Positions 8,801-15,617 of a stretch of 64,000 nucleotides of DNA are shown piece by piece. A model generated the notes under the pieces. It ran no database searches and was not told where the DNA came from. It worked only from the letters and a program-made list of their open reading frames with translations. Position numbers and translations under genes: made by a program. The stretch lies in assembly GCF_003402975.1 (NCBI RefSeq), contig NZ_QURB01000003.1:248001-312000 (forward strand), in the 5' to 3' direction. Source of the DNA: Brumimicrobium aurantiacum. Its GTDB lineage: Bacteria; Bacteroidota; Bacteroidia; Flavobacteriales_D; Crocinitomicaceae. Position 1 is the stretch's first letter, and each line of letters starts with the position of its first letter.

Positions 8801-9271
8801 TTTTTTTAAATCGTTTTGTTTGTTTAATTCTAAATAAATATTTGTTCGGTCAATTATAGACTCAGTCTTAAATGTGAATTTCCCATTGGTAATTTCGTCT
8901 ATTTTCGATTGATCATATTTAGATTGTTTTTCGGTGATTATGAAAATGAACAGTCTTTCAAAATCTTTATAAATTCCTTTCTCAATAAATTTTTCCAATG
9001 TGTGTTTAACCTTTTTGAGGTCTGCAGTTGATGTTACTTGTATTGCTATTTTATTCGATTTATCTCTTAAGTCAATACTTGGGTAAGTTTTGTTCTCGGA
9101 ATAATTTACATTTTCAAGATCACATTGATATATCTCGTTTAAAACTTTAATAAGGATGTTTTCAGCATGAGTATTTATACTAAACTCTCCATTTGAATTT
9201 AATATTTTGATTTGCTCTCTGAATCTAGAAAGGAGTTGTGATATTCGATATAATATATGCTCTTGATTCAT
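5891..9271 (-). CDS. SMEK-NACHT STAND NTPase, probable anti-phage defence protein
   Basis: 1126 residues from the chosen ATG (9271-9269). Residues ~1-170 match the SMEK domain as I know it: an HAENIL helix, a YPSIDLRD strand and an IAIQVTST strand, a restriction-endonuclease-like core in which the usual ExK is QxT. A NACHT module follows: Walker A GDPGSGKST near residue 260, Walker B LLVLIDGIDE near 340, IIVSSR sensor, and the winged-helix signature HQTFQEYF near 582. The last ~500 residues are helical and repeat-like, probably the sensor. Bacterial NACHT proteins are known to defend against phage; activity here is inference. The frame extends to an ATG at 9310, but those codons lie inside attC-like site E, so I reject that start. 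The gene fits tightly between sites E and D, as a cassette. Confidence 0.88.
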   Translation of the reverse strand: MNQEHILYRISQLLSRFREQIKILNSNGEFSINTHAENILIKVLNEIYQCDLENVNYSENKTYPSIDLRDKSNKIAIQVTSTADLKKVKHTLEKFIEKGIYKDFERLFIFIITEKQSKYDQSKIDEITNGKFTFKTESIIDRTNIYLELNKQNDLKKINRICILLEEQFADNKPELDKWDLYCKGLEEYDKYIKNYYNFLDIKGFSPKINNTQVKINLEKIYVPLALKIESEIGSTEKKEEVEILYSIEKALIDFNKIVILGDPGSGKSTILKYLAYKICSKRPTESILSDLVPVIIKGSEFSKYVSTTSKKLSEYIIDQIDKKFEFLFTEKLESNQLLVLIDGIDEINNISLRHSVVNRINSFIAQYPEIKIIVSSRIVGYKETRLNGYFNHLQVVEFKKEQIELFVNSWYLSIASNSDNDKKSAKKSANELFKSIKKNDSVLKMASNPLLVTIIALIHHQGGALPEKRVSLYDIATSTFLENWVRQRETERNSSFDKETLISILAPISYHIHQNYATGLITETELKSLFKKEYKNVYPYQSKKEETQDLKDLINFLREDAGFLFEKGLDTNGESLFGFVHQTFQEYFTSIEFKTRWKEDYYADNLYEYVFNPNWTEVIKLSASSFKFTEQGRLGRQYSTNFLKDILSVNDPIEEMYRPLKLVLQALIDDTEVEFSFFIELIDQIFKEILSLDEHHGPKYELNREVSSFKYFVASLLETKTYQNYLVERIIHEVKDERTSSLLKYNLVRILIDKSNIQVVKNELISILKSDNTELKKLLFEYNVVMPVAEIVFTEEFRNSIVDFINTTDYIESYSGHLPTQYHCAFEKTIKQGDLASYIEKSSSESFDEKYKEELLLSIRLIENEKIKYDYINSIVFSIGMHDLESLKEYVKSIKNEYPKLKLPKIKKHILELEKFNSYGINEYEILEFDNIKIYNKKDEPSIFAFIKNEEVKFLTYPFKESDLTIYFNSKTKSFLKFLDLILPSIISSKSILSITRSADLLKFIKFQKHIHWHTRLDMTDIIHYSLQKLIDKKLDYDENILNWIKTQSEIRYRRFKLSDNFNKSEFISKIESSKLKTHDKLYILSLIGEKEDFEKYIIPTIKSMNDAESEKNKKEIKQVLYEIL

Positions 9272-9286
9272 TGTGTTTTTAATTTC

Positions 9287-9362
9287 CGCTAACGTTTTGC
9301 AAATAGGCACATGCGGCTACCACGTATGAACGTTCGCCGCTTGTGATTATTTGCTGTTGTAG
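9287..9362 (-). repeat. attC-like recombination site E
   Basis: On the plus strand AAC (9291-9293) pairs with GTT (9356-9358); GCAAATA (9299-9305) pairs with TATTTGC (9348-9354); a 2-by-2 mismatch; CACA pairs with TGTG; a T/T mismatch; GCGGC (9313-9317) pairs with GCCGC (9336-9340); 18-base loop. On the minus strand the site ends in GTTAGCG, close to the canonical GTTRRRY right-hand box, and begins ~8 bases after the stop of the 9369-10130 gene. The NACHT start codon is ~20 bases beyond it. Confidence 0.65.
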
Positions 9363-9368
9363 ATAGTT

Positions 9369-10130
9369 TTACTTTATTCTAATTAATTCAATTATATCTT
9401 TTTCGTCTCCTCCGTTCAATTTCTTCACAAGCTCCAAAAGGTCTGCAGTTCCCTCTTCATATTTCTGACCCTGAAAATCTATTATACAGTAATGTTTGTC
9501 ATCAGCTAAAGAAATTTTACTAACATAAGCTCTTGAAAGTGATGAAGACACTGTGTTTTGAATTGCCTCCAGTTCTTTTTCTGATGGTTCGTTTTTAAAT
9601 TTAAACTCAACTGAAAGATCTGGATATGAGTTAAAGTCATATTCGACTTCAAATGCAATATTATATTTTTTCGTATCAAGTTTTTGTATAGAAGAGACGT
9701 GTTTTAAAAAAACTTTTGGATCAAAATCAGCACACCACCCAAATTCTATGCTACTTGAGTCTAATGATGTTAACTTGGTTGCTGATTCAATTCTTGTTGA
9801 ATCTTCTAATCTCCAATATGCAGTTAGGTAGTTACTAAACATTCCTGAAGATAGAACTTCTACCAGTGCAAATCCAAAACCATCTTTATATGTTATCTTC
9901 ATATCAGATTGTCCAACAAAAAGCATGAATTCTTTTTCGGAAACAACATTGTCGATCTTAAGAAACTTATTAAACCTCTTTTCAAGCTGTATAGACATCT
10001 GTTCCTTAAAACTTTCTGAAAATTCAGAAGCTTCATCATCATATATTGCCCAGCCGTATGTTTTTTCAGTCATCTGCGAAAAAGAAATTGTACTTAATAG
10101 TACTGAAATTATAAGAATATGGGTTTTCAT
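9369..10130 (-). CDS. Exported protein of unknown function (gene cassette)
   Basis: 253 residues with a clear Sec signal peptide (basic MKTH, hydrophobic core to about 18, cleavage after the SFSQ region). No family is recognised. The mature part is mixed alpha/beta with acidic segments and two Cys (in EFGWCADFD and KHYCIIDF). The ATG at 10130 lies ~14 bases from the GTT box of site F and the stop lies 8 bases before site E, the compact layout of an integron cassette. It is the cassette closest to the decayed recombinase, the position where newly inserted cassettes normally sit. Confidence 0.75.
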   Translation of the reverse strand: MKTHILIISVLLSTISFSQMTEKTYGWAIYDDEASEFSESFKEQMSIQLEKRFNKFLKIDNVVSEKEFMLFVGQSDMKITYKDGFGFALVEVLSSGMFSNYLTAYWRLEDSTRIESATKLTSLDSSSIEFGWCADFDPKVFLKHVSSIQKLDTKKYNIAFEVEYDFNSYPDLSVEFKFKNEPSEKELEAIQNTVSSSLSRAYVSKISLADDKHYCIIDFQGQKYEEGTADLLELVKKLNGGDEKDIIELIRIK

Positions 10131-10138
10131 TCAAATTA

Positions 10139-10185
10139 TCTACAACAATTGGCTAATCGTATTACGTTTAGCCATACTGTATGTT
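10139..10185 (-). repeat. attI/attC-like site F next to the recombinase remnant
   Basis: GGCTAA (10151-10156) pairs with TTAGCC (10168-10173), T/T mismatch, CGTA (10158-10161) pairs with TACG (10163-10166), one-base loop: an 11-base near-perfect inverted repeat. Outer AAC (10144-10146) and GTT (10183-10185) can pair, and CATACTGTATG beside it is itself palindromic. It lies directly after the stop codon of the recombinase fragment and before the first cassette gene, the place expected for attI in an integron with inverted integrase orientation. Confidence 0.5.
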
Positions 10186-10386
10186 TTAGTCCAAATTTAA
10201 TAATTCAATCGGACTTTTAATATTTTTAAGATGATTTGTTGCTACTTGCGTATATATTTCTGTCGTTTTACTACTGCTGTGTCCCTTTAAAAATTGAATA
10301 AATCTTAAATCTGTTCCAAATACTAAATGATAAGTTGCAAAGCTATGTCTTAAAATGCGTGAACTCCCTTTATTCTTAATTTCTGC
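10186..10386 (-). pseudogene. Decayed tyrosine recombinase (integron-integrase-like), C-terminal fragment
   Basis: Translating the minus strand to the stop at 10188-10186 gives the C-terminal catalytic half of a tyrosine recombinase: [24 protein letters not shown] and the nucleophile context TEIYTQV, then the tail [10 protein letters not shown]. The fragment is about 64 codons. An in-frame stop lies at its upstream end (just before AEIKNKG), and no N-terminal part is found upstream. The histidine expected in HxLRH is Arg (RILRH), another sign of decay. The tail resembles the ...SPLD.L ending common in IntI/Xer-like enzymes of this phylum. It is in the same orientation as the cassette genes and abuts site F. 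It could alternatively be an unrelated phage-type integrase remnant. Confidence 0.75.
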
Positions 10387-10649
10387 TTACTTTACTGGAA
10401 ATTGTATTCTTAGGCATTGGTATTCCCCCGGCCCTGACGGAAACGGAAATCCTGTTGAACTGTTTTGCTCAGCTGTATTCACGAAAAGAGCGACCAACGG
10501 AATGCTCCTTTTTGGGGATTTTACAGCATGGCAAAAACAGGAGACAGATTGGAGGTGTAGGCAGAACAGGACGCCAAATCAGCAAGAGTTTTGAGCAAGA
10601 GCATACAGGTAAAAATCAGCATGAGTATTGGGCAAGAGTATAGATGTAA
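10387..10649. other. Higher-GC spacer of foreign composition, no supported gene
   Basis: This stretch is visibly richer in G+C than its surroundings (for example CCCCCGGCCCTGACGG near 10425-10441). Plus-strand frames of 62-79 codons cross it, but they show no recognisable domain, start inside the recombinase remnant or lack a leader. I treat it as a decayed insert rather than a gene. Confidence 0.5.
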
Positions 10650-10845
10650 CCAAACTATCCAACTTTAAAACTTGATAACTAACCAACTTGATAACTAACC
10701 AACTTGAAAACTTGAAAACTAAATAACTTGAAAACTACCTAACTTGAAAACTATCGAACTTGAAAAACTTGAAAACTAAATAACTTGAAAACTACCTAAC
10801 TTGAAAACTATTGAACTAACGAACTAAAAAACTATTTAAATAACC
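10650..10845. repeat. Degenerate tandem repeat, AACTTGAAAACT units
   Basis: About a dozen copies of AACTTG(A/T)(A)AACT with short variable joints. A ~51-base block (10710-10760) is repeated nearly exactly at 10767-10817. It ends shortly before the metal-importer promoter. No conserved spacers of unique sequence are present, so it is not a CRISPR array. Confidence 0.85.
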
Positions 10846-10875
10846 CTAACATAAAACTTATCTCTGAAATTTTCG

Positions 10876-10883
10876 TAACTTCG
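10876..10883 (+). promoter_or_regulatory. Bacteroidota -7 element of the metal importer operon
   Basis: TAACTTCG, a near match to TAnnTTTG, 18 bases upstream of the ATG at 10902. No clear -33 TTG element and no obvious Fur/MntR operator was recognised. Confidence 0.5.
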
Positions 10884-10901
10884 CAATAAATATTTAGACG
10901 A

Positions 10902-11819
10902 ATGAAAATAATTTTTGTTTTTGCCTTGTTAAGCGCTGTAATAATGGGGTGTGAGAATGGGCAAGATAAATCAGAAAATGACTTGTTGAATGTTGTTACG
11001 ACAACCACAATGATTACAGATTTGGTTCAACAAATTGGAGCAGAAAAAGTTAATGTCGATGGCTTGATGGGAGCAGGGGTAGATCCTCATTTGTTTAAGG
11101 CGAGTGAAGGTGATGTTGCAAAATTGGCGGGGGCAGACTTGGTTTTCTATAATGGTTTGCATCTTGAAGGAAAGTTGGTGGATGTTTTTGAACGAATGAA
11201 AAGTCAAAACATAAAAACTGTTGCTATTGCAGATACACTTGAACATTCAAAATTGATTAAATCAGCTTTGTTTGAGTCGAATTATGATCCACATATCTGG
11301 TTTGATATTGCCAATTGGAAGAAAATATCCGTTTTTGTAGCTAATCGTTTGTCAGTAGAAGATTCTAAAAATGCGGATTATTATAAAGAAAATGCGACTG
11401 AATATTTAACTCAACTCAATGATTTGCAGAAAGAAATAGCGACTAATATAAGTAGTTTGACAAAAGATGAACGTAGATTGGTAACTGCCCATGATGCCTT
11501 CAATTATTTTGGACAAGCCTACGCTTTTGATGTGGTTGGGCTGCAAGGTTTATCAACGGCCACAGAAGCTGGAGTTCAAGATGTTCAAAAAACGGCAGCT
11601 TATATCATTGATCATAAAGTGAAAGCGATATTTATTGAAAGTTCTGTTCCACAACGTACTGTAGAAGCCCTAAAAGCAGCTGTAAACTCAAAAGGACATG
11701 AAGTTTCAATTGGTGGAACACTTTACTCTGATGCTTTGGGAGATCAAAATTCCGCCGAAGGTACATATATCGGAATGTTTAAGTATAATGTCAACACGAT
11801 TGTAAATGCCTTGAAATAA
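10902..11819 (+). CDS. Metal ABC transporter substrate-binding lipoprotein, probably Mn2+ (or Zn2+)
   Basis: 305 residues, cluster A-I (ZnuA/TroA/PsaA) family. The lipobox IMGC at about residues 14-17 anchors the protein at the membrane. The four metal ligands can be placed: His in VDPHLFKAS, His in YDPHIWFD, Glu in IFIESSVP and Asp in LYSDALGD. The His-His-Glu-Asp set is that of the manganese binders PsaA/MntC, whereas TroA/ZnuA have His at the third position, so manganese is favoured. There is no His-rich loop of the ZnuA type. The stop codon overlaps the ATG of the ATPase gene by one base. Confidence 0.9.
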   Translation: MKIIFVFALLSAVIMGCENGQDKSENDLLNVVTTTTMITDLVQQIGAEKVNVDGLMGAGVDPHLFKASEGDVAKLAGADLVFYNGLHLEGKLVDVFERMKSQNIKTVAIADTLEHSKLIKSALFESNYDPHIWFDIANWKKISVFVANRLSVEDSKNADYYKENATEYLTQLNDLQKEIATNISSLTKDERRLVTAHDAFNYFGQAYAFDVVGLQGLSTATEAGVQDVQKTAAYIIDHKVKAIFIESSVPQRTVEALKAAVNSKGHEVSIGGTLYSDALGDQNSAEGTYIGMFKYNVNTIVNALK

Positions 11820-12553
11820 TGGAGAAAATTGCTGTGAAAATAGATGACCTTACTGTAGCTTATAATTACAAGCCAGTGTTGTGGGATATTGATTTGCAAA
11901 TTCCTGAAGGTGTTTTAATGGCAATCGTTGGTCCGAATGGAGCAGGGAAATCTACTTTAATAAAATCTATTTTAGGGATTTTAAAACCTATAGCTGGAAG
12001 TGTTAGCATTTTTGGTAAACCTTATAAAAAACAACGTAAACATGTGGCGTATGTACCACAAAAAGGAAGTGTTGATTGGGATTTTCCAACGACAGCTTTG
12101 GATGTTGTGATGATGGGAACTTACGGAAAGTTGGGGTGGATCAAGCGTCCTGGTGTAAAGCAAAAGAAAAAAGCATTGGAAGCACTTGAGAAAGTAGGAA
12201 TGCTTTCTTTTAAAGGTCGACAAATTAGTCAATTGTCAGGTGGTCAGCAACAACGCGTTTTCCTCGCAAGAGCTTTGGTGCAAGATGCTTCAATTTATTT
12301 TATGGACGAACCATTTCAAGGGGTTGATGCTACAACAGAAGTGGCGATAATCAATATTTTAAAAGAATTGAGAAAAGCAGGGAAAACTGTTGTGGTGGTG
12401 CACCATGATTTGCAAACTGTTCCCGAATATTTTGATTGGGTGACTTTCCTAAATGTAAAGAAAATTGCTACAGGACCCGTGAAAGTTATTTACCACGATG
12501 ATAATTTGACAAAAACCTATGGAATTAATTATAAAGTGAGTATTCAGAAGTAA
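11819..12553 (+). CDS. Metal ABC transporter ATP-binding protein
   Basis: 244 residues, a single ABC ATPase domain: Walker [10 protein letters not shown] at about 39-47, Q-loop in AYVPQKG, signature LSGGQQQRV at about 139-147, Walker B IYFMDEPF and switch His in VVVVHHD. It powers the importer formed with the neighbouring binding protein and permeases (Mn/Zn uptake). The start overlaps the stop of the binding-protein gene (TAATG). After this gene the operon is interrupted by a 447-base spacer before the permeases. Confidence 0.93.
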   Translation: MEKIAVKIDDLTVAYNYKPVLWDIDLQIPEGVLMAIVGPNGAGKSTLIKSILGILKPIAGSVSIFGKPYKKQRKHVAYVPQKGSVDWDFPTTALDVVMMGTYGKLGWIKRPGVKQKKKALEALEKVGMLSFKGRQISQLSGGQQQRVFLARALVQDASIYFMDEPFQGVDATTEVAIINILKELRKAGKTVVVVHHDLQTVPEYFDWVTFLNVKKIATGPVKVIYHDDNLTKTYGINYKVSIQK

Positions 12554-13000
12554 TTTTAAATGAAGAATGTAAAATTAAAAATGAATAACTGGTGATTTCG
12601 TTTTTTGACTAGCTTAGGATTCTTAATCACCAGCGAGGCTAGGTGACTGCGTTGCTCTGAGCTTGTCGATGAGAGCTTGTCGAAGTCGCCGAAGTCACCG
12701 AAATAAAATGAAGTTGTTGATATAGTTTAAAATAAAGAAAAAAGTTAGTTTTTAGGACGCCCATTGAAAAACCACGTTTGGGTCCCGCTTGTTTTCATTC
12801 TTCTGTAAAAATTTAAAGTGTTTGAAGTTGAGGAACGAGACAAGTTTTTAAATTTTCAGAAGTGAAGACTTAGTGGGTAAAAGGTCTTTCAAGGGCTAGA
12901 CTTTTTTGTTTACTTTTTACGGCGATGGTAAAAAGTAAAAGCTCAATATTGGATGGATGACATTTTAACTAAAAGATAGTATTTAGGAAGAATAGAGATA
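12554..13000. other. Repeat-bearing spacer inside the metal importer operon
   Basis: 447 bases with no gene. It holds a short AATGAAGAATG/AAATTAAAAATGAA stretch like the repeat arrays near 49 kb, an inverted repeat GGTGACT (12642-12648) / AGTCACC (12693-12699) enclosing two copies of GAGCTTGTCGA, and the hairpin element at 12893-12939. The spacing may mean the permease genes need their own promoter, though none with a good TAnnTTTG is seen. Confidence 0.6.
12893..12939 (+). repeat. Dispersed hairpin element, copy 1
   Basis: GGGCTAGACTTTTTTG is followed by a perfect 12-base inverted repeat, TTTACTTTTTAC (12909-12920) with GTAAAAAGTAAA (12928-12939), enclosing the 7-base loop GGCGATG. A second copy with the same lead-in and a 7-base loop GGCATTG is at 31050-31097. 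It could act as an attenuator or terminator. Confidence 0.75.
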
Positions 13001-14125
13001 ATGGATTTAACAGAATACATACAACTTGTTTTCAGCGATTACACACTGCGTACCATCACATTGGGAACCGCGATTTTAGGCGCTGTAACGGGGATGTTGG
13101 GGAGTTTTGCTGTATTGAGAAAACAAAGTCTTTTGGGAGATGCGATATCTCATGCTGCTCTTCCTGGAATAGCTTTAGCCTTTTTATTTACTGGAACTAA
13201 AGACACAAATATCTTGCTTATTGGAGCTTTGATTAGCGGTTTAATCGGAACTTTTTGGATTCGGGGGATTACAGCTAAAACACATTTGAAATCGGATACA
13301 GCCCTCGGCTTAATTCTGTCTGTCTTTTTTGGATTTGGTATGCTATTATTGACCTATATTCAGAAGCAACCCAACGCAAATAAAGCTGGACTGGATAAAT
13401 ACCTATTTGGTCAAGCTGCCACTTTGGTAGAAAGCGATGTATGGTTAATGGCAATTGTAATGGGTGCTTGTTTAATCGTTTTATTCTTATTCTGGAAAGA
13501 GTTTAAAATCTTACTTTTTGATAAAGATTACGCTCATACTTTAGGCTTTAATACGAAAATCATAGACGTTTTAATCACGAGTTTTATTGTCATGGCGATA
13601 GTTCTAGGACTTCAAACGGTAGGCGTTGTACTGATGAGTGCCATGTTACTTGCTCCGGCTGCAGCAGCCAGACAATGGACCAACAGTTTGGGGATAATGG
13701 TGTTTTTAGCCGCTGTTTTTGGAGCTTTCGCTGGTGTAATTGGAACGGGAATTAGTGCAACACAAAACAACCTTTCAACGGGACCTGTTATTGTTTTAGT
13801 GGCATCCGTTTTCGTGCTTTTTTCCTTTATATTTTCTCCAAAACGTGGTTTACTTTTCAAACGCATTCGCTTAATTCAAAACCGAAACGATTTAGAATTA
13901 CAAAAAACCTTGACTTTTATGTATCATATTGTGGAAAGTCACCAAAATATCTCGCATCCACATAAAATTAGGATCTTGAACAATTTTAGAGGATACAGTA
14001 AGAAAAGTTTAAACAAATTGGTGGCTCAAGATTTAGTAAGTGTAGAAGGTGACTTGTGGAGCATGACACCCAAAGGATTTGAAGTGGCAAAGAATTTATA
14101 TAATCAAAACAAGGACAATGACTAA
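13001..14125 (+). CDS. Metal ABC transporter permease with C-terminal winged-helix-like tail
   Basis: 374 residues. Residues 1-285 are an ABC-3 (TroC/ZnuB-type) permease with about eight to nine membrane segments; the family's GDAISHAALPGIA motif is at about 44-56 and PAAAARQW lies in the middle. Residues ~305-374 form a soluble extension (TLTFMYHIVESH.. KIRILNNFRGYSKKSLNKLVAQDLV.. WSMTPKGFEVAKNLY) resembling a small DtxR/MarR-like winged helix. Permeases of this family in Bacteroidota often carry such tails; a regulatory role is inference. It overlaps the next permease gene by eight bases (ATGACTAA). Confidence 0.9.
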   Translation: MDLTEYIQLVFSDYTLRTITLGTAILGAVTGMLGSFAVLRKQSLLGDAISHAALPGIALAFLFTGTKDTNILLIGALISGLIGTFWIRGITAKTHLKSDTALGLILSVFFGFGMLLLTYIQKQPNANKAGLDKYLFGQAATLVESDVWLMAIVMGACLIVLFLFWKEFKILLFDKDYAHTLGFNTKIIDVLITSFIVMAIVLGLQTVGVVLMSAMLLAPAAAARQWTNSLGIMVFLAAVFGAFAGVIGTGISATQNNLSTGPVIVLVASVFVLFSFIFSPKRGLLFKRIRLIQNRNDLELQKTLTFMYHIVESHQNISHPHKIRILNNFRGYSKKSLNKLVAQDLVSVEGDLWSMTPKGFEVAKNLYNQNKDND

Positions 14126-15278
14126 TGCACAATTCGAAATACATTTGATTGCAAGTTTAGTAGCAATTGCTTGTGCGATTCCAGGAACGTTTTTGGTCTT
14201 GCGAAAAATGGCCATGATCAGTGATGCTATTAGCCACTCCATCTTGCCAGGATTGGTGGTCGGATTTTTTATCACGCAAGATTTAAATTCACCTTGGTTA
14301 ATTCTATTTGCAGCAATTACTGGAGTTTTAACTGTTGTTTTGGTGGAGAAAATTCAACAAACAAAACTCGTAAAAGAAGACACCGCCATTGGGTTGGTAT
14401 TTCCTGTTTTGTTCAGTATTGGTGTGATTTTAATTGCACAATACGCCAACGATATTCACCTTGATGTTGATGCCGTTTTGCTGGGTGAATTGGCCTTTAC
14501 ACCATTTGATCGAGTGTATTATAGTGAAGTCGATTTAGGACCAAAATCTTTGTGGGTAATCGGCTCTATTTTATTGTTGACACTGGTGTTATTATTTGCC
14601 TTTTTCAAGGAATTAAAGCTGAGTACCTTCGATGCGGGACTAGCGACTTCTTTAGGTTTTTCACCTTTGGTCATACACTATGGATTGATGAGCGTTGCCT
14701 CTGTAACCACAGTCGGTGCTTTTGATGCTGTCGGTGCAATTTTAGTCGTTGCTTTGATGATCGCACCAGCCGCTTCAGCCTATTTATTGACCACCAATTT
14801 GAAGAAAATGCTTGTTTTGTCTAGTTTTTTCGGTGTTTTTAGTGCGATAGCAGGATATTGGATGGCCCATGCACTCGATGCATCTATTGCCGGAAGCATG
14901 ACCACAATGTTAGGTTTAGTATTTCTTATCGTCTATTTATTTGCCCCAGCCAAAGGTTTGTTTGCTGTGATTTACAGAGAAAAACAACAACGTTCAGAGG
15001 TTTCCTTAATTACTTTTTTGCTCCATTTACAAAATCACAGTGAACCCGAAGAGCGTCATGTAAAACACCTCAATGAACATATCAATTGGGCGAAAGTACG
15101 AAGTAAGACCGTTTTAAATTTAGCATTGAAAAACAACATGATAACGATTGATCATGAATTGGTTTCCTTAACCCCAAAAGGGGAGGAGTTCACTGCTAAA
15201 GCCATTGAATACATCCTCACCAACGAAGAAGGCCTAATCGAAGACATGAAAAAAGATTTCTTCCTGTTTAGAGGGTAA
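14118..15278 (+). CDS. Metal ABC transporter permease, second subunit
   Basis: 386 residues from the ATG at 14118, chosen because it begins at MTNAQFEIHLIASLVAIA just before the first membrane helix and overlaps the previous stop by eight bases; the longer frame from 14079 lies within the upstream coding region. ABC-3 family permease: ISDAISHSILPGLV and IAPAASAYLL motifs and about eight to nine membrane segments up to residue ~285. As in its partner there is a soluble C-terminal tail of ~95 residues (FLLHLQNH.. HINWAKVRSKTVLNLALKN.. LTPKGEEFTAKAIEYIL) that looks winged-helix-like. It forms the membrane channel as a heterodimer with the preceding permease. Confidence 0.9.
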   Translation: MTNAQFEIHLIASLVAIACAIPGTFLVLRKMAMISDAISHSILPGLVVGFFITQDLNSPWLILFAAITGVLTVVLVEKIQQTKLVKEDTAIGLVFPVLFSIGVILIAQYANDIHLDVDAVLLGELAFTPFDRVYYSEVDLGPKSLWVIGSILLLTLVLLFAFFKELKLSTFDAGLATSLGFSPLVIHYGLMSVASVTTVGAFDAVGAILVVALMIAPAASAYLLTTNLKKMLVLSSFFGVFSAIAGYWMAHALDASIAGSMTTMLGLVFLIVYLFAPAKGLFAVIYREKQQRSEVSLITFLLHLQNHSEPEERHVKHLNEHINWAKVRSKTVLNLALKNNMITIDHELVSLTPKGEEFTAKAIEYILTNEEGLIEDMKKDFFLFRG

Positions 15279-15480
15279 ACTTACGCAGAGCTCAAGATAG
15301 GAAGAAAGATTCCGACCTAAAGGCACGGAGAAGAAGTGGTTCGATTGAAATCTACAAGGAGAGGAAGCTAGGGATTGATGCCTTCATCATCATTAACTGC
15401 CATTACCAAAATCCTCAATCCACCTTTCAAAAAAGATTTCTCCAGATGATCGAAATGACGATTCGGAGGAGAGAATACTT

Positions 15481-15521
15481 GAAAAAGAGGAAGGAAAGCG
15501 TAGCTTCCCTTCCTCTTTTTC
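15481..15521. terminator. Bidirectional intrinsic terminator
   Basis: Inverted repeat of 19 bases with a single mismatch (GAAAAAGAGGAAGG.. pairing with CCTTCCTCTTTTTC) around a GTA loop. The A-tract and T-tract at its two ends make it suitable for termination from either side, between the metal importer operon and the convergent T9SS gene. Confidence 0.8.
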
Positions 15522-15597
15522 ACCCTTATACACAAGCGATAGCCGTCATCCTATGTTTGCAAAAGGGATGAGTTTAATTGATAATTTATAAATTTAA

Positions 15598-15617
15598 CTC
15601 CTCTTAATTAAGAGGAG
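15598..15617. repeat. Perfect 20-base palindrome
   Basis: CTCCTCTTAATTAAGAGGAG is followed by five A residues. It is either a second terminator arm or a binding site for a dimeric protein; nothing decides between them. Confidence 0.6.

Noticed and set aside
9272-9310. ATG at 9310 as the start of the NACHT protein
   Set aside because: The 13 extra codons lie inside the attC-like site E and are not part of the SMEK domain; the ATG at 9271 has an A-rich leader and starts the domain.
10355-10643. Plus-strand ORFs of 62-79 codons beside the recombinase remnant
   Set aside because: They start inside the recombinase remnant or the foreign-composition patch and show no domain, leader or neighbour support.
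10650-10845. CRISPR-like array
   Set aside because: Units are only ~12 bases with no unique spacers of constant length, and no cas gene is nearby.
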